Source: Liolophura sinensis (taxonomy: Eukaryota; Mollusca; Polyplacophora; Chitonida; Chitonidae). Taken from it: a DNA stretch of 64,000 bases. Made by a program: the position numbers and the translations under genes. Each line of letters begins with the position of its first letter. Positions within the stretch are counted from its first letter, which is position 1. Location: positions 48,787,682-48,851,681 of the forward strand of contig NC_088300.1 in assembly GCF_032854445.1 (NCBI RefSeq), written 5' to 3'. Below, piece after piece: positions 38,334-50,689 of the stretch. The notes under the pieces are model-generated. The model did not search any database. It was not told where the DNA came from and saw nothing but the letters and a program-made list of their open reading frames with translations.

Positions 38334-40319
38334 GACACGATTTGATTGACGCTAATAAAAAAGACAGAAACAGCCGCTCAGTTAAACGATTTTTTGACCG
38401 CGACAAATAAGAGTGGTCTTTAACCCCCTTGTGATCAAGCTATCAGACAACATTTGCTGCCTTAACCGCCTGACTGTTTATCGGTCTATACCTCAAAAAC
38501 TGTCAACATATTATTTTTTAAAGCACTCGATAATAGCCCAGGACCAGAAACCTATCAAAACTCTCCATTCCAAGTCCTGATTCATAAATTTGTTTATGGG
38601 GAAACTATATTAGTGCACTTCTGAATCTCTAACAGCATAAGAAATCTATTGAATTTAGCCACTACTGGATGAGTTTTGGTGGCGTTGTTCCTTGTAAACA
38701 TGTTATCTCCCGTACACAGTTATACACACGACAACCAAATTTGGGACATCTGACCTAGAGCAATTCAGAAGTCTATTGACAGCTGTTGCATGGATGCCTA
38801 TTTATATACAGTCAAGGCTCTTGATAAATATGACTTTTAAAACTCTACTTCTATATATATTTTAGCGAGGTATTTTAATGCTTGGCACTTTCATTACCTT
38901 ATATTTGCCTTGGCCTTGGAAGAGGCCGATTCCTATTGGCTTAGGCCAATACCAAGGTAACACTTTAGAACGATTAAGAATTTGTAATTCTTACCAAGAA
39001 CCTGACATTACCATGGGGTTCCGCCATGAATAGATTACATTTGATATGTACATAAGAAAGCCAGTTTTAGTTTTTTATTTTAATTGATTTACGTGAAGTA
39101 ACGAAAAAATTAAAATGTAGCATCACTGGCATGCCCAGATCCCATCGCTCCATGATGACAACGAAACATTTTGCGTGTTGCATGAAGAATTTTCAGTATG
39201 GACAAACTGGTACATATCAAGATACTAGTAGTGATGTATATACAGTTACATGCGTGTTGATTAGCATAGAGCATCGCGGTCTTGCTCACGTGCATCGGTT
39301 TGTCACTCGCTAAGTTGTGTTCAGAGCATCGTGTTTACTCGTCATTCCCACGTAAATTTTGCAGAGCATCAGTTCCGTGGGCTGCAATCCAAGGACGAAA
39401 TGTGGGAGGAAAGAATGATCAAGTTTCTCCCTTCATCCCTTCAGTTCAATTTATAACGACAACTATCTGGTTCCCATTAAAATGAACACATAAACTAGGG
39501 TCACAATACCGTCCCCCTGAAGCCATTGCCGAAAAACCATGGCACGAAGCACGTTCGAAACATTCGGCTTCTGATCTCAATGGGATCAGGTGACAAGAGG
39601 AAATAGATTAATGATCGTTCTATGATACAGTGACCTCGCCTAAAACCTGCACGGAACCTGAAAAAATGAATGAAACACATCATTAACGAGGTCAACAAGA
39701 AAAAATAAAATTGGCCAAATTAAATCATGTACCATACATAATAAGTTCACATGAACTGAGTTGCCTTATATTACAATTTAATTAATTTTCTGTTGTTACG
39801 AAAATCCTAAACGTTGCACTTCCCACTGAAAATGTTACGATACATTTCTAGGGAAGTGAGGAGCTATAAAATAGTACAAACCGGAGCTTTTTTCCAGATG
39901 TTTTTAGAAAATGTATTACTGCTTATTTCATCTGTTTTTTTCATTCTGGAGAATGTAAGCTAGGAAATTGTTGTGTGCACCGGCCTACCAAAAGTACATG
40001 AGGACGTTACCTAAATATTTACGTAGCTACTGGAATTAAATCCATGTAGTTCATAGAGAGAAGCGTTAAGAAATAATAAAAACAATAATTTGCCTACGAC
40101 TCTAACCAGAAAAATTATTAGTGTCTGTTTATCTTAGCGTTACAAATATAAACCAAATTAGAAAGGGGCGGATAATCCATGCCTTAAAATAAAATTTGGA
40201 GGACCGGACGTCAAAAAGTTGATTTTCTTCACAACTCTATAGGATATATGTGTCTAAGTACAGCATCCCATTATATAAGAAACAGAATTAAATATGGGCA
40301 TCCAGGATTAAGTCACTCA
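38334..40319. other. Intergenic, nothing recognised
   Basis: No exon or known repeat. A short, partly self-complementary stretch occurs at about 38905-38955 (TTGGCCTTGG, GGCTTAGGCCAATACCAAGG). Confidence 0.5.
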
Positions 40320-40422
40320 ATTTATTTATTTATTTATTTATTTATTTATCTGACTGGTGTTTTACGGCGTACTCAAGAGTATTTCACTTATACGACGGCA
40401 GCCAGCTTTATGGTGGGAGAAA
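40320..40422 (-). mobile_element. SINE 3' end (family 1)
   Basis: A (TTTA)n run is followed by CTGACTGGTGTTTTACGGCG, TACTCAAGAGTATTTCACTT, ATACGACGGCAGCCAGCTTT and ATGGTGGGAG. This is a clean, little-diverged reversed family 1 3' end. Confidence 0.85.
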
Positions 40423-40464
40423 AATATAAAATATAAGTAAAAATATATGTCACGAAACACTAAC

Positions 40465-40690
40465 ATTCAAGATCTAAGTGAAGTTCAGTTGCTGACATTC
40501 AAGACCTAAGTCAAGTAAGATGACCTAATATATATCGACATTCAATGTTAAGTCATTGAGTTAAGCAATGTCATCAAAGAGCGACGCTCAAGATCTACAG
40601 CAAGGTCATCAAATGTCAACATCCAAGATCTTTCCACTGAAAATCAAGCAAGATTACCAACTACGGACATTCAAGATAGGAAAGGAATGA
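40465..40690 (+). repeat. Degenerate ~36-bp tandem repeat
   Basis: GACATTCAAGATCTAAGT-like units (GACATTCAAGACCTAAGTCA, GACGCTCAAGATCTACAGCA, AACATCCAAGATC, GACATTCAAGATAGG) recur about every 36-40 bp, often with AGATGACC or GGTCATCAAATGTC between them. Divergence is high. Confidence 0.65.
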
Positions 40691-40794
40691 ACTATTTGCT
40701 TAGCAATGAAGACATTGTGTGTTCAGATTCGTAAATAGCCGCATAGGACTTCATTATTCCGGGAAATGAAATGCATAAATGTTTAGCCAAAAGA

Positions 40795-40905
40795 GGCATT
40801 TCGGAGAGGAAGCCACCATGAGCTTGACTTGAACTCACAACTACCGCATTGGTGAGTGGCTTTTGGGAGATGGTGCCACGCTAAGAGTCTAATAACAAGG
40901 CCGGT
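40795..40905 (-). mobile_element. SINE head fragment (family 1)
   Basis: Minus strand: GTGGCACCATCTCCCAAAAG, CCAATGCGGTAGTTGTGAGT, TCAAGTCAAGCTCATGGTGG and CTTCCTCTCCG. It matches the B-box region and start of the middle domain of family 1. Confidence 0.6.
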
Positions 40906-41522
40906 AAAGGCCCCCTTTTCTCTAGAACATGAACGGTTCTCTGGCCAAATTTGGTTTATTTGTTACACATGAGGGTCCATATATATAAAACAATGTTGCA
41001 GCACATAAAAGGTATTTCACATTTTCCCATCTTTATACCATGGCTTTTAAAGGTATATGCAGACACAATGACATTATATGAACTTGGCCCTGTGGTATCG
41101 CCAGCTTTGTAAATGAACACGAGTCTATCGTATATCACAGTAAGGTACAACACTAAGCGCATGTAAATGTAAATGTTGTAGGTGTATATTTTATAGGTTT
41201 TAATCTCACGTGACCGGCATAATTGCACCTGAGCATCTCAGTCGCAAGTAACATTTGATTCCCCACCCCCGTGATAGTACAGGGCAGCACAGCTGCGACT
41301 GTACAGCGCCACACATATTGCATTCGTATATAAAAAAATGCGTTTTGAAATATAACCCATCGTATAAATAATTAATTCCATATTTAAATATAGGGAATTA
41401 TAAAACGGCCCTTTCACAGATGTTTATAGTAGTTGTTATTAATAGATAAATCTCCCGTACACTAGAGTGGGAATATATACATGTGCTCCAGATTTGATTT
41501 AGAACCTTGGAATGAATTTTCG

Positions 41523-41783
41523 GGTCTACCGTGGCCGAGGTGATCAGGGTGCCAGCGCCGAGGAATGACCTAGGAGCCGCTCCCTAATGCGGTCACTGTG
41601 AGTCCAGCTCATGCTGGCTTCCTCTCCGGCCGTTCATGCGAAGGTCTTACAGCAACCTTCGGATAGTCGTGGGTTTACCCCGGGCTTTGGCTGGTTTCCT
41701 CCCACCATAATAATATAAGTGAAATATTCTTGAGTATGGCGTAAAACATCAGTCAAATAAATAAATAAATAAATAAATAAATT
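41523..41783 (+). mobile_element. SINE (family 1), best full-length copy in the window
   Basis: It is about 260 bp. The tRNA-like head GGTCTACCGTGGCCGAGGTG carries an A-box-like TGGCCGAGGTG, and GCGGTCACTGTGAGTCCAG is the B-box region. The middle domain includes CATGCTGGCTTCCTCTCCGG and GTCGTGGGTTTACCCCGGGC. The 3' domain is AAGTGAAATATTCTTGAGTA, TGGCGTAAAACATCAGTCAA with an (AAAT)n tail. The architecture (tRNA head, conserved centre, short simple-repeat tail) is that of invertebrate SINEs with a conserved central domain. I cannot assign it to a named family without a library search. Confidence 0.88.
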
Positions 41784-41784
41784 G

Positions 41785-44685
41785 TTATGAACTTGATACA
41801 TATACAAGTTCCCTGCATATATATACCGATAATAAAGATCGTTGGAGTTGTATACAAGCTATAAGACCTGGTCTACATCCGAGTCGAGTGAATGAAATCA
41901 AACTTTTATGAAATTGGAAGCCATCTAAAATTTTGGCCTCCCATGCTGTTGGACAATAGGACTGCCTTACATAATACGTGTTAGAGACACCATCATCGTA
42001 TGACCGAATCAAAGTTGAAAAAGACATATTTACGTATAAATACCCTAAGAAGAGTAAGGCAGAGATTATATATTTGATAAGGTGTATTGTAAAAAGCATT
42101 TTAGAACGCTTTTCGTATAAAATATGACGTAAAGTATAAGTTGGCTATGCAGGAAATATTATCGGAATCACCATGGCATTAGATCACTTTCTAGGAAAAT
42201 GTTTTAAATTTGTTTAACGATTATCGATTTGCATCGTCTTTTGGTTTTCAAATAACCATTCTTACTAATAACGAATTTGATGATAAGAGTCATTTAATTT
42301 AATACCTATAAACTATATATAGGGGTCAAATGACATTTTATGCTGCAGATCAAATTCCACTCTACAGATAAATACCATTCTGGGCTTAGGTTGAAAGGTC
42401 ATGGTAAGGATGTTATGAATGGCTGAGCACGGCATGTAGCTTACACTGTATGTTTAGGAAACTTTATTTGTGCTTATACACTTTCCTAGTAGTATTCAGT
42501 ATCGGTTTGGACAACGTCACTGGTTGCTTCTGGTCTATTGTCAACGTGCATTGTTATTAATTACAGGTACTCGACGTAAAAGTTTAAAGGTAATGATGTA
42601 GGGATTAATTTAACATCACATTTGCAGTATTTATTTTCATCGTATTACGACGGTGTCAAGCATTCATGAAATCCCAACGTATTCGTCAATAAAACATACT
42701 TCCTCGTTGAAGCTCGCTACGATATGGATTAAATATTGCCGATGTGGCGTTAATCCATAATCATTCATTCATTCATTCTTCGCGGAAGCACAACACCGAA
42801 AACATCAAACATTGACGAATGTGTGCTGTTAAACTTGTCATGTGTCAGTTATGTATAGGGCTAACAAGTATCATTTAATACAGAATGTCATCTGATGCGG
42901 GTTTTGAACCATAGACTAATGTCGTATGAGGCACCCTTTATCCACAACGGTACGGTTGTGTTAAAGCTATTGTATAAACAGGATATAAGCACACCTAGAT
43001 CACTTCATCCCTACTGCGCCCCATACCGGTACAGCCATGGGCTTTAGTTTACCCCATCTGTCCGATCAGCCCGACACAATTCCCCTTGACGAGTTACAGA
43101 TCAAGTTGAGTTTCAGGTCTTGTTGTACATTTTCGGTAAAGGTATGATCATTTTGTCCCGTTTTGGACAGTTTTTTTGTGACTTTTGTGACAAAATTATA
43201 TGGCTGTTTTTGTTCTTGGTGGAGCTTGAAATAGCTATTATTCTAACCTCTCAAATTACCCATATAAGGGATATGAATGACGACAACAATACTTCCAGGA
43301 TGCTTGTTGAACAAACCGCCTTTTTTTTTACACTATAATCAAGAATATATCACGTACAAGGGTGACGGAAGGGTTATGGGTACCAGACATACCCTATAAT
43401 ACACGGGACAAATACTGAGGTGGAAGATGGATTTGAAACGCGACCTGACTGGTCAGGGCTTCTGTTATCTGCAGCGTCATAGATGCGCTTTACAAAGATG
43501 ACTAAAGAAAAATGGGCTTTAACATTCCTTGTGTCTTTCCGGTATCATTGAAAACTGTTGTCTTCGTTTCTTTACATGACTTTCTTTTTATATACTTCTA
43601 GTTCTTAAATTGGTGGGTATTGCGACTGTGTTACCACACAGAGGGAAATATCTGAACTTGTATTTTTTATTAGATATACTTGTATTATAAAACACTATAA
43701 AATTTGTTTACAATAAGACTGATTGAGGTTTTTTTAAAAACTGAGAGAAATATGTCGTCGACCGTTCCTTTATAAGGTTCACTCTAGAGACTTCCTGCGG
43801 TGTATGAAAAAGTGAGGTCGTATGTTCGAATCCATCTCGTTCCTTGATTTTTGTTTGAGGAGTTATGAGTTGTAGCCATTCTCCAATACCCTCCCTCTCG
43901 CCCCACTCATACAAATGCACCAGGGGTTTGCTCGGCTTTCTGTACGCATTAATCTAACTGCCTATCCCTTTCGCATATCAACAATGTTGAAACGATATAT
44001 ATCCGGGCTTATATTTCTCTAACACCTGATAATACCAGTCCATCATCGTCTGTCTATAACCTGCAGTGCACCACGAACGTAATCCAGTTAGGGACATATC
44101 CCGGATTCCATTTGTCAGGCCGCTGTGGAGAAGACTGATTGTGCTGGTGGTGGAGGGTAGAGGTGTGTATTGTACGCCCTCATGTGGCCAGAGCAGTGTC
44201 AGACAAGAACGTTCGGCTCCTGGGTCATCAATCATATACACAGTGGAGTGTCTATATTAAGTGCAGCTCGGTAGATGAGCTATATAATATAGATCGGACA
44301 CAGATAAAACATTAACACCAATTTGGAGAGGAGAAAATAGCGGACAAAAAAGGTAAATATAGAATTTACAAAAAAAAACATGGGACGTATACAATTTGTT
44401 TTTGGACGGGGTAGCATTTTGGTGCAATTTCATACAGTTCTGCGCTAAATAAATTCAAGTAATAAATTGTCCAACGAAAGCTACTGATTTTTTTCTTTTC
44501 ATTTTTTTAATAACACTTAAAAGGTCTAAGTATTTTTAATTGCGCCACGTAAGTCTGTCTGTCTATCGGTGGACCTCTTAACATGGTCATTTACCTTAGA
44601 ATTGTAGGGGCCTTAATGTCGGAGCTATTGCGAATTTGCACTCAAATCCCGAAATAGAGAAGAGATTTACAACCGTAGCACGGTA
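41785..44685. other. Intergenic
   Basis: No exon recognised. It includes (CATT)n at about 42763-42778 and the fragment at 43533-43610 related to 12188-12270. The rest is unassigned AT-rich DNA. Confidence 0.5.
43533..43610 (+). repeat. Fragment shared with the duplicated segment at 12188-12270
   Basis: Both read CATTCCT-GTGTCTTTCC, then ATCATTGAAAACTGTT, TCTTTACATGA or TTTTTACATGA and later ATATACTTC. The match is about 75 bp. It is either a piece of an unnamed dispersed repeat or a third remnant of the CRT-neighbouring duplication. Confidence 0.55.
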
Positions 44686-44689
44686 AGCA

Positions 44690-44885
44690 CGTGGATATGA
44701 ATGCTTTTGACTGCGATCCGCACCTCGATAAAATCTGCACCTGACTGGGATGCCCACTGATTCAAATTCGCACTTTAATGGAATCCTCATCTTATTGGGA
44801 TCATCATCTCAATGGAACCCGCACCTTATTGGACACCACACCACGAAGCAACCCACACCTGATGGGGATACGCACCGATCAGGAT
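44690..44885 (+). repeat. Degenerate ~21-bp tandem repeat
   Basis: GCACCTGACTGGGATGCCCA, GCACTTTAATGGAATCCTCA, TCTTATTGGGATCATCATCT, CAATGGAACCCGCACCTTAT and CACCTGATGGGGATACGCAC are successive diverged units of a GCACCTTATTGGGATCC-like theme. Confidence 0.65.
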
Positions 44886-46659
44886 GTTCTGGCGCACTTC
44901 ATCCGTAAACCAGGAATTCAGATGGTAAAAAACTGTATTATAGCCGTATAAAACTGGTCGCTAGTGACATTTAAGTTGACTTTATATCATCTCAACTCAA
45001 ACGATAATATAAACATATTTACGCTTTTACCTTATATGTTGAAACTGAAACAATAAAACAGTAGAAAAACTTTTTTGGGGAGGATATAATGCAAAATGTG
45101 GCCTTAATGCCACATTCTTATATTACATTTGAGCGGTTCGAGATCCCACGCCGATGGATAAAACCACTGCATATATATTACTTGAACTATGCCGGGCCAA
45201 ACGTCTTGGCAAATTCCATTTGGGAGAAGTTGGATTCAAACTCACAATTTTTGGTCGACAATTTCTCTGTCTTTGTCAGTTTAATTTCCAAATCAAAATC
45301 ATCAAATGTCAATGGCGCCATCTGTCTGATGATTAAAGACCATTGAATTCACTATTGTTCACGATGATGTTAAAATTTGATATGTGTATCTAAATTTAAA
45401 CACACCACAGGCTGTTGAATTAAAGTATTTTCTTTTTTTATTATTTTAATTTATTAAAAAGTGGTTTCATGCTATAGTATATGATTGATTACCTGTAAGA
45501 GAAGTATTTTTAAAATGTAAGAGAATTAAAGTTTAACTTCGGCAGCTGTACGTTACCTGGATATTTATGAGAAGATTGTAGGTTTTATAAAGGCCTTGCA
45601 ACCAAATTATACATTGATATATATGGATACAGTTGTCTAATCTTAGTAGCAATAACCTGTTCCTGTCTTTAATTCACTTCAAAATGATGACAAGGGCGGA
45701 CTTTCAAGTTACTTTATAAATAGAAAGCACTTTTGTAATTTAAGGCCGACCCTTATAGCAGATTTACGGAATTGATTGCTGTTTAGGAGGATCTACAGAC
45801 TGAATGATTTTAGAACTCTAAAAGTGGCCAGAGAATTCTAAAATGGTCGAGTGTTGGGAAATATAGCGGTCTTCGGTGAGGGTTTCGTGTATGTTGTATA
45901 GTTGGAAGGTCTCCAATGCCTGCCTATGATACGTTCACTGAGAGGTTAACAAGTTGTCAATATAGTGTTAGGCGGTGTAGACAGTTCAGTTTCCGGTCAG
46001 TGTTGCTACCCAAATAGAAAATCAGTATTAATTCCATTTATTTAATCAAATTTTTCTCCAAGAAACGAAGTTCTTTTGCCATTAGATGTACTGCTGGATT
46101 TGGCGCTTGATTAAGGTATAAGCTAAGAATCTTTTCGGTTTTTTAAAGAAATAGGAAGGTCTTTTTCGCGCATAAGGTTTTATTCCCGTAAGGTAGGGTG
46201 GTTTATTATAAATCTGTTCTATAGTTTAATTAAGATCGTTGGATTCAGAGGCACAATCAGTTTAGTTAAATCCTAATGTCATGGACTTACAATAAAATTT
46301 TAGGAAATATATTTCCGAGTAAGGGTATGGCTGTAAGGACAAACATCTCTGTTTCTTCTGAATAGACACACATTTCATCGCCATAGCTTTCTTTATACTA
46401 TACAAATACGGTAATCCTATTCATTAGAATTCCTATTCAGTACCAAACAGTAACATACTGGTACGATATCAGTGATAATGTATCGGAATTTAGTACGTTT
46501 TAATTAGGGGTGTTAAGATCATTTGCTTGCTATGATGTTCATAATGTAAGCCTTGTTCTCGGTGAGAAAATAAACAAATTGATTATCACACAGTCAATTC
46601 CGATTTTGCTGTTTCATATTTGCGTAGATGACATGTGATAATCGGCAAAGTAAATCCTT
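44886..46659. other. Intergenic, nothing recognised
   Basis: AT-rich DNA. The open frame at 45089-45346 has no recognisable domain and no supported splice sites. Confidence 0.5.
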
Positions 46660-47005
46660 GGAAACGATTAACCGGCACGGAGGTAAGGCTAAACGATCGT
46701 GGCATGGTGGAGAAAATGGGCAGAAAGCGAAGGCTTGTCACGGAGGTCAGGTGAAAGGTTCGAGCATGGAGAAGGAAATGGGCAGAGAACGAAGGGCCAT
46801 CACAAACGTCAGGGCGAAAGATTCTGGAGTGGAGGAACTGGCCACAGGGCGAAGGGTCATCACGGAGGTCAGGATGAAATATCACGTCCTTTGCAAAAGA
46901 AATGGCCAGAGAGCCAAGGGCCATCATGGAGGTCAGTGTGAAAGATCCTAACATTGCCAAGGCAATGGTCAAAGAGCGAATCATCATGGAGGTCAGGGTA
47001 AAAGA
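46660..47005 (+). repeat. ~60-bp degenerate minisatellite
   Basis: About five to six units share CACGGAGGTCAGG-TGAAAG, then AATGGGCAGAGAACGAAGGGC-like segments; the period is about 57-62 bp. The array leaves long frames open on both strands (for example 46586-46987 minus, 46628-46951 plus). These are products of the repeat, not genes. Confidence 0.8.
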
Positions 47006-48154
47006 AAAGAAATTCTACACTGGTGTGTAGAATATGCTATTGTAGAATTATAGCCTTGGGTGAACAACTGTCTGGTACTGAATGTCTGAGAAAAACGTTA
47101 AAACCGCAGGTCCACATGAAGGACACAACATCCATTCAGGAGTCATGCAGCCAATAACGTGCACTATGGTATACGTCACCCATCCTGCGACGCATCCAAT
47201 CTTGCTTGTAGAGACAGTGTTAGACTTGCGGAGGCTGCCTAAACCTATAATAGTGTACACTTGGCCTTGGGTTTCTGAAAGCAGAGCGAATATGTACCCA
47301 TCGTGACCTTGGCAAAAGCTTCGGCCTTTATGGTGTGTTGAGATATAGTATATAGTAAAAATGGCCTTGAGAATATGCCACTTATAATTTGATTGTTCTG
47401 TTTGGTATTTTTAAACCATTCTCAAAACTATCTCACTGACACTGCGATTAGCAAGAGCGACCACAAATATAAAATGTTATTTAAATATCTGAATATGGTA
47501 ACAAAATGTGATATAATTATAGGATTTACGATTACTCTCAAGAATGGAGGCTAAATAATAATTAACACCAAATATTTCCCTCTAAGTGTAAAGTACATTT
47601 CAGCTAATTCACCAAGACAAAGAAGAACCATCTTTTCACGGGCCCTGCTGATTTTCTGTATGCAGTTGTTATGCAACACGCGCTAACAATCGGCCACTGA
47701 TTATAATGAATTGTGTATCTTACATAGAGTATCAAGAGGTTCATTCATTTTTCGAAACTTTCTTACCATTCATCAATCATTAGTGTGGCATCGAAACAAT
47801 GTGAAATTACAGACTTCCAGGTATTTTATTTGAGAAGTGTTCCGAGTACAAAGACATGTGCAATATTTTACAGCAGTCCAGACCTCATAGTGTGGAATAT
47901 ATAAACTGAATCTCCATTCACAGGAGTCAATTTGTAGCATCAAATTCCAATGTGTGAAACAGCACACGGTCTGACGAGAACGCTACAAATCGAATGTAAT
48001 AGAGTACATTTGGTCACGGCTAATGAATACAGGAAATCAGGGTATATCATCATGTAACAAAGAATATCTAGACAAAAATGTGGAGCAAATTAAGCCAAAC
48101 TTGACACCTTTGGATTGGATTGTGCTGTGGCCATGTTTTAGCTGGAATTGTCAT
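47006..48154. other. Intergenic, nothing recognised
   Basis: No exon or known element found. The overlapping open frames at 47048-47306 on both strands have no domain that I recognise. Confidence 0.5.
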
Positions 48155-48325
48155 TGAGTAGTTGGGTGACCAAAGAGTGGCTGGCGTTGTTGTCAGGTGG
48201 TTGCCAGAGTTGTTGTCAGTGAGTAGCTGGCTACCAAAGAGCAGATGGCGCCGTGGTCAGGTGGTTGCCGGAGTTGTTGTCAGTGAGTAGCTGGCTACCA
48301 AAGAGCAGATGGCGCTTTGGTCAGC
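48155..48325 (+). repeat. 64-bp tandem repeat (~2.7 units)
   Basis: Units of GCAGATGGCGC, GTGGTCAGGTGGTTGCCGG, AGTTGTTGTCAGTGAGTAGC and TGGCTACCAAAGA recur 64 bp apart (48241 and 48305), with a more diverged first unit. A poly(A) run split by CC follows at about 48400-48422. Confidence 0.85.
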
Positions 48326-49849
48326 GTTTAACTGGCTGACAAGTATTGTATTATCGACCATGTGATCTGAGATTCACTGTTGATTGGCTGTAAACGGTAA
48401 AAAAAAAACCAAAAAAAAAAAACATCATTTTGTCATGAGTCGCCGCCGGCCTTTATTCCGTGAATTGTCGAACTTTGATAAGCTTTAGTAAGGATTTGTG
48501 GCTGGAAGCCAAAAGGCCGTCACGCAGGAAAACGAACTGCACAGTTTTAGTCTCTTGCAAAATTAATTAAAACTATTAAATCAAAAAAGGATTATTCAGA
48601 AATAAAATGAAGGTCACGTGGGTATAATATTTATTTAAATCTGGGAACACTTTGTAAAGCAGGCAGTGCTTATTCACTTAGTTGATAGCATAACCTACGA
48701 TAATCATGCATAAATATGCATTTAACATTCTCCTGGAATGTAATTATAATTGGATAATGGACAGGCCTATGTACGTCAGCGTTTCAAAACACACTGCTAC
48801 CTTCGTCAGTCTTCTCTGAATTTGAAAATATCCATGTTTACTAAGACATTCATAGTTGATGTCAACAATTTTTTTTCTTATGACTTTTTATCAATAATAT
48901 CAAATAAAGGCAATGGCAATCAGACCAATAAGAGTCACGAAGGCCTTGCGTTGTTTTTCAACACGAGCCAGTATGCCGCAGGGACTCGCTGCTATTTATA
49001 GAGCAGTCTGTCTTAAAGTTATCTATTTCGGTTATGATCGTGACGTCACGATTGACAGACATATCGTGGCCTGGATACCGTACTGCACAAAGTGAATGCC
49101 ACTAACGACAGCCTATTGATTTATCTTTGTCAATGCATACGCACTCCAGCTACACGTATTCATTCATGAAGTGGGAGTCAGGATTTAACGGCAGTCACCT
49201 TAAATAAATTCGTATTAGAAGTTTTATTCTAATCTTGACAGACAATTCCAAACGCTGATATGTACGGGGTGGAAGACTGTCCTACGTAACTTCCTGTCTA
49301 CTTTTACAGTGTATACATTATTAAGGGGCAAATCTGTATATGGCGACCATGGAGCTTGCTATTTTCCAACCAGCTGACGTATTTACCTGAAATAAAGAGA
49401 CTGTGTGGGTTCGTCATTCCTGCCCAAGTAATGTGCCCCTTTCATGTAACCTTAATGGGGAAAAGGTGAACAAAACAGGATAGAAGGACGACAGTGAATG
49501 ATGCACGTAATGTCGAGAAAACAGGTGGATGATAGGGTGTCAAGCAGAGAGATGTCACTAGAGACAGTACATCAGACACAAAATCCATTGTCACTCACTC
49601 ATTTCCTCTTCATCTGTCGCAAACAACTGCGTATACATTTCACTAAATTACAAACGACAACATGAAGATGAGCGAATGGATATGGCAACCTGCTATTAAT
49701 CTAAGTCTGTTGCCACCAGCCTACAGCTTGATTCGCAAGAACAGCTGAACTAGTAGGGGTCTTTAATGTCCTTAAAGACATTCAAACCAGTTTAATTAAT
49801 GAAGGTTTGGTTACACAGAGTGGCGTGAGTGGTCATATAACTGCTTGTC
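48326..49849. other. Intergenic, nothing recognised
   Basis: AT-rich DNA lacking exons or known repeats. A GTGACGTCACG palindrome occurs near 49040. Confidence 0.5.
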
Positions 49850-50510
49850 ATGGGGCTGACACAGCTAATTTTCACTGGGTCATAGAACTGACACAGCTAA
49901 TCTTTTCTGGGTCATCGGACTGACACAGCTAATCTCTGGGCTATAGGACTGACTCGGCTAATCTTCTCTGGGTCATAGAACTGACACAGCTAATCTTCTC
50001 TGGGCCATAGAACTGACACAGCTAATCTTCTCTGGGTCATCAGACTGACACAGCTAATCTCTGGGTTATAGGACTGACAGCTAATCTTCTCTGGGTCATC
50101 CGACTGATACAGCTAATCTCTGGGTTAAAGGACTGACACAGCTAATCTTCTCTGGACCATAGGAATCGCACAGCTAATCTTCTCTGGGTCATCGGACTGA
50201 TACAGCTAATCTCTGGGTTAAAGGACTGACACAGCTAATCTTCTCTGGACCATAGGAATCGCACAGCTAATCTTCTCTGGGTCATCGGACTGATACAGCT
50301 AATCTCTGGGTTAAAGGACTGACACAGCTTATCTTCTCTGGACCATAGGAATCGCACAGCTAATCTTCTCTGAGTCATGGGACTGACACAGCTAATCTTC
50401 TTTAAGTCATCAGACTCACAGAGCTAATCTTCTCTCAGTCATGGAACTAACACAGTTAATCATTTCTGGACCATATGACCAACACAGCTAATCATTTCTG
50501 AGCCATACAA
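49850..50510 (+). repeat. 31-bp minisatellite with 93-bp higher-order period
   Basis: Monomers follow GGACTGACACAGCTAATCTT, CTCTGGGTCAT. In the centre three variant monomers form a 93-bp cassette that repeats exactly: the TGGGTTAAAGGACTGAC variant starts at 50121, 50214 and 50307. Outer units are more diverged, so amplification was most recent in the middle. Confidence 0.92.
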
Positions 50511-50689
50511 CTGTTTGGATGCCTCTATTCAGCTAAAGTTTTCATTGATGGACAGGTTGTTTCCAAACAACCAGTTGGTAATGTGGTCCCTTTTATACCG
50601 CCACTAAGTGTCTTGGGTACTATGTTCTGGGTTTTATGCCCCACAACAAAGTAGGGTCATCCTCTAAGGATTCCCATTGTGCATCTGTA

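Noticed and set aside
46586-46987. 133-codon minus-strand frame and its plus-strand partners
   Set aside because: They follow the ~60-bp minisatellite unit. The peptides are repeats of one segment and open on both strands, the mark of a stop-poor repeat.
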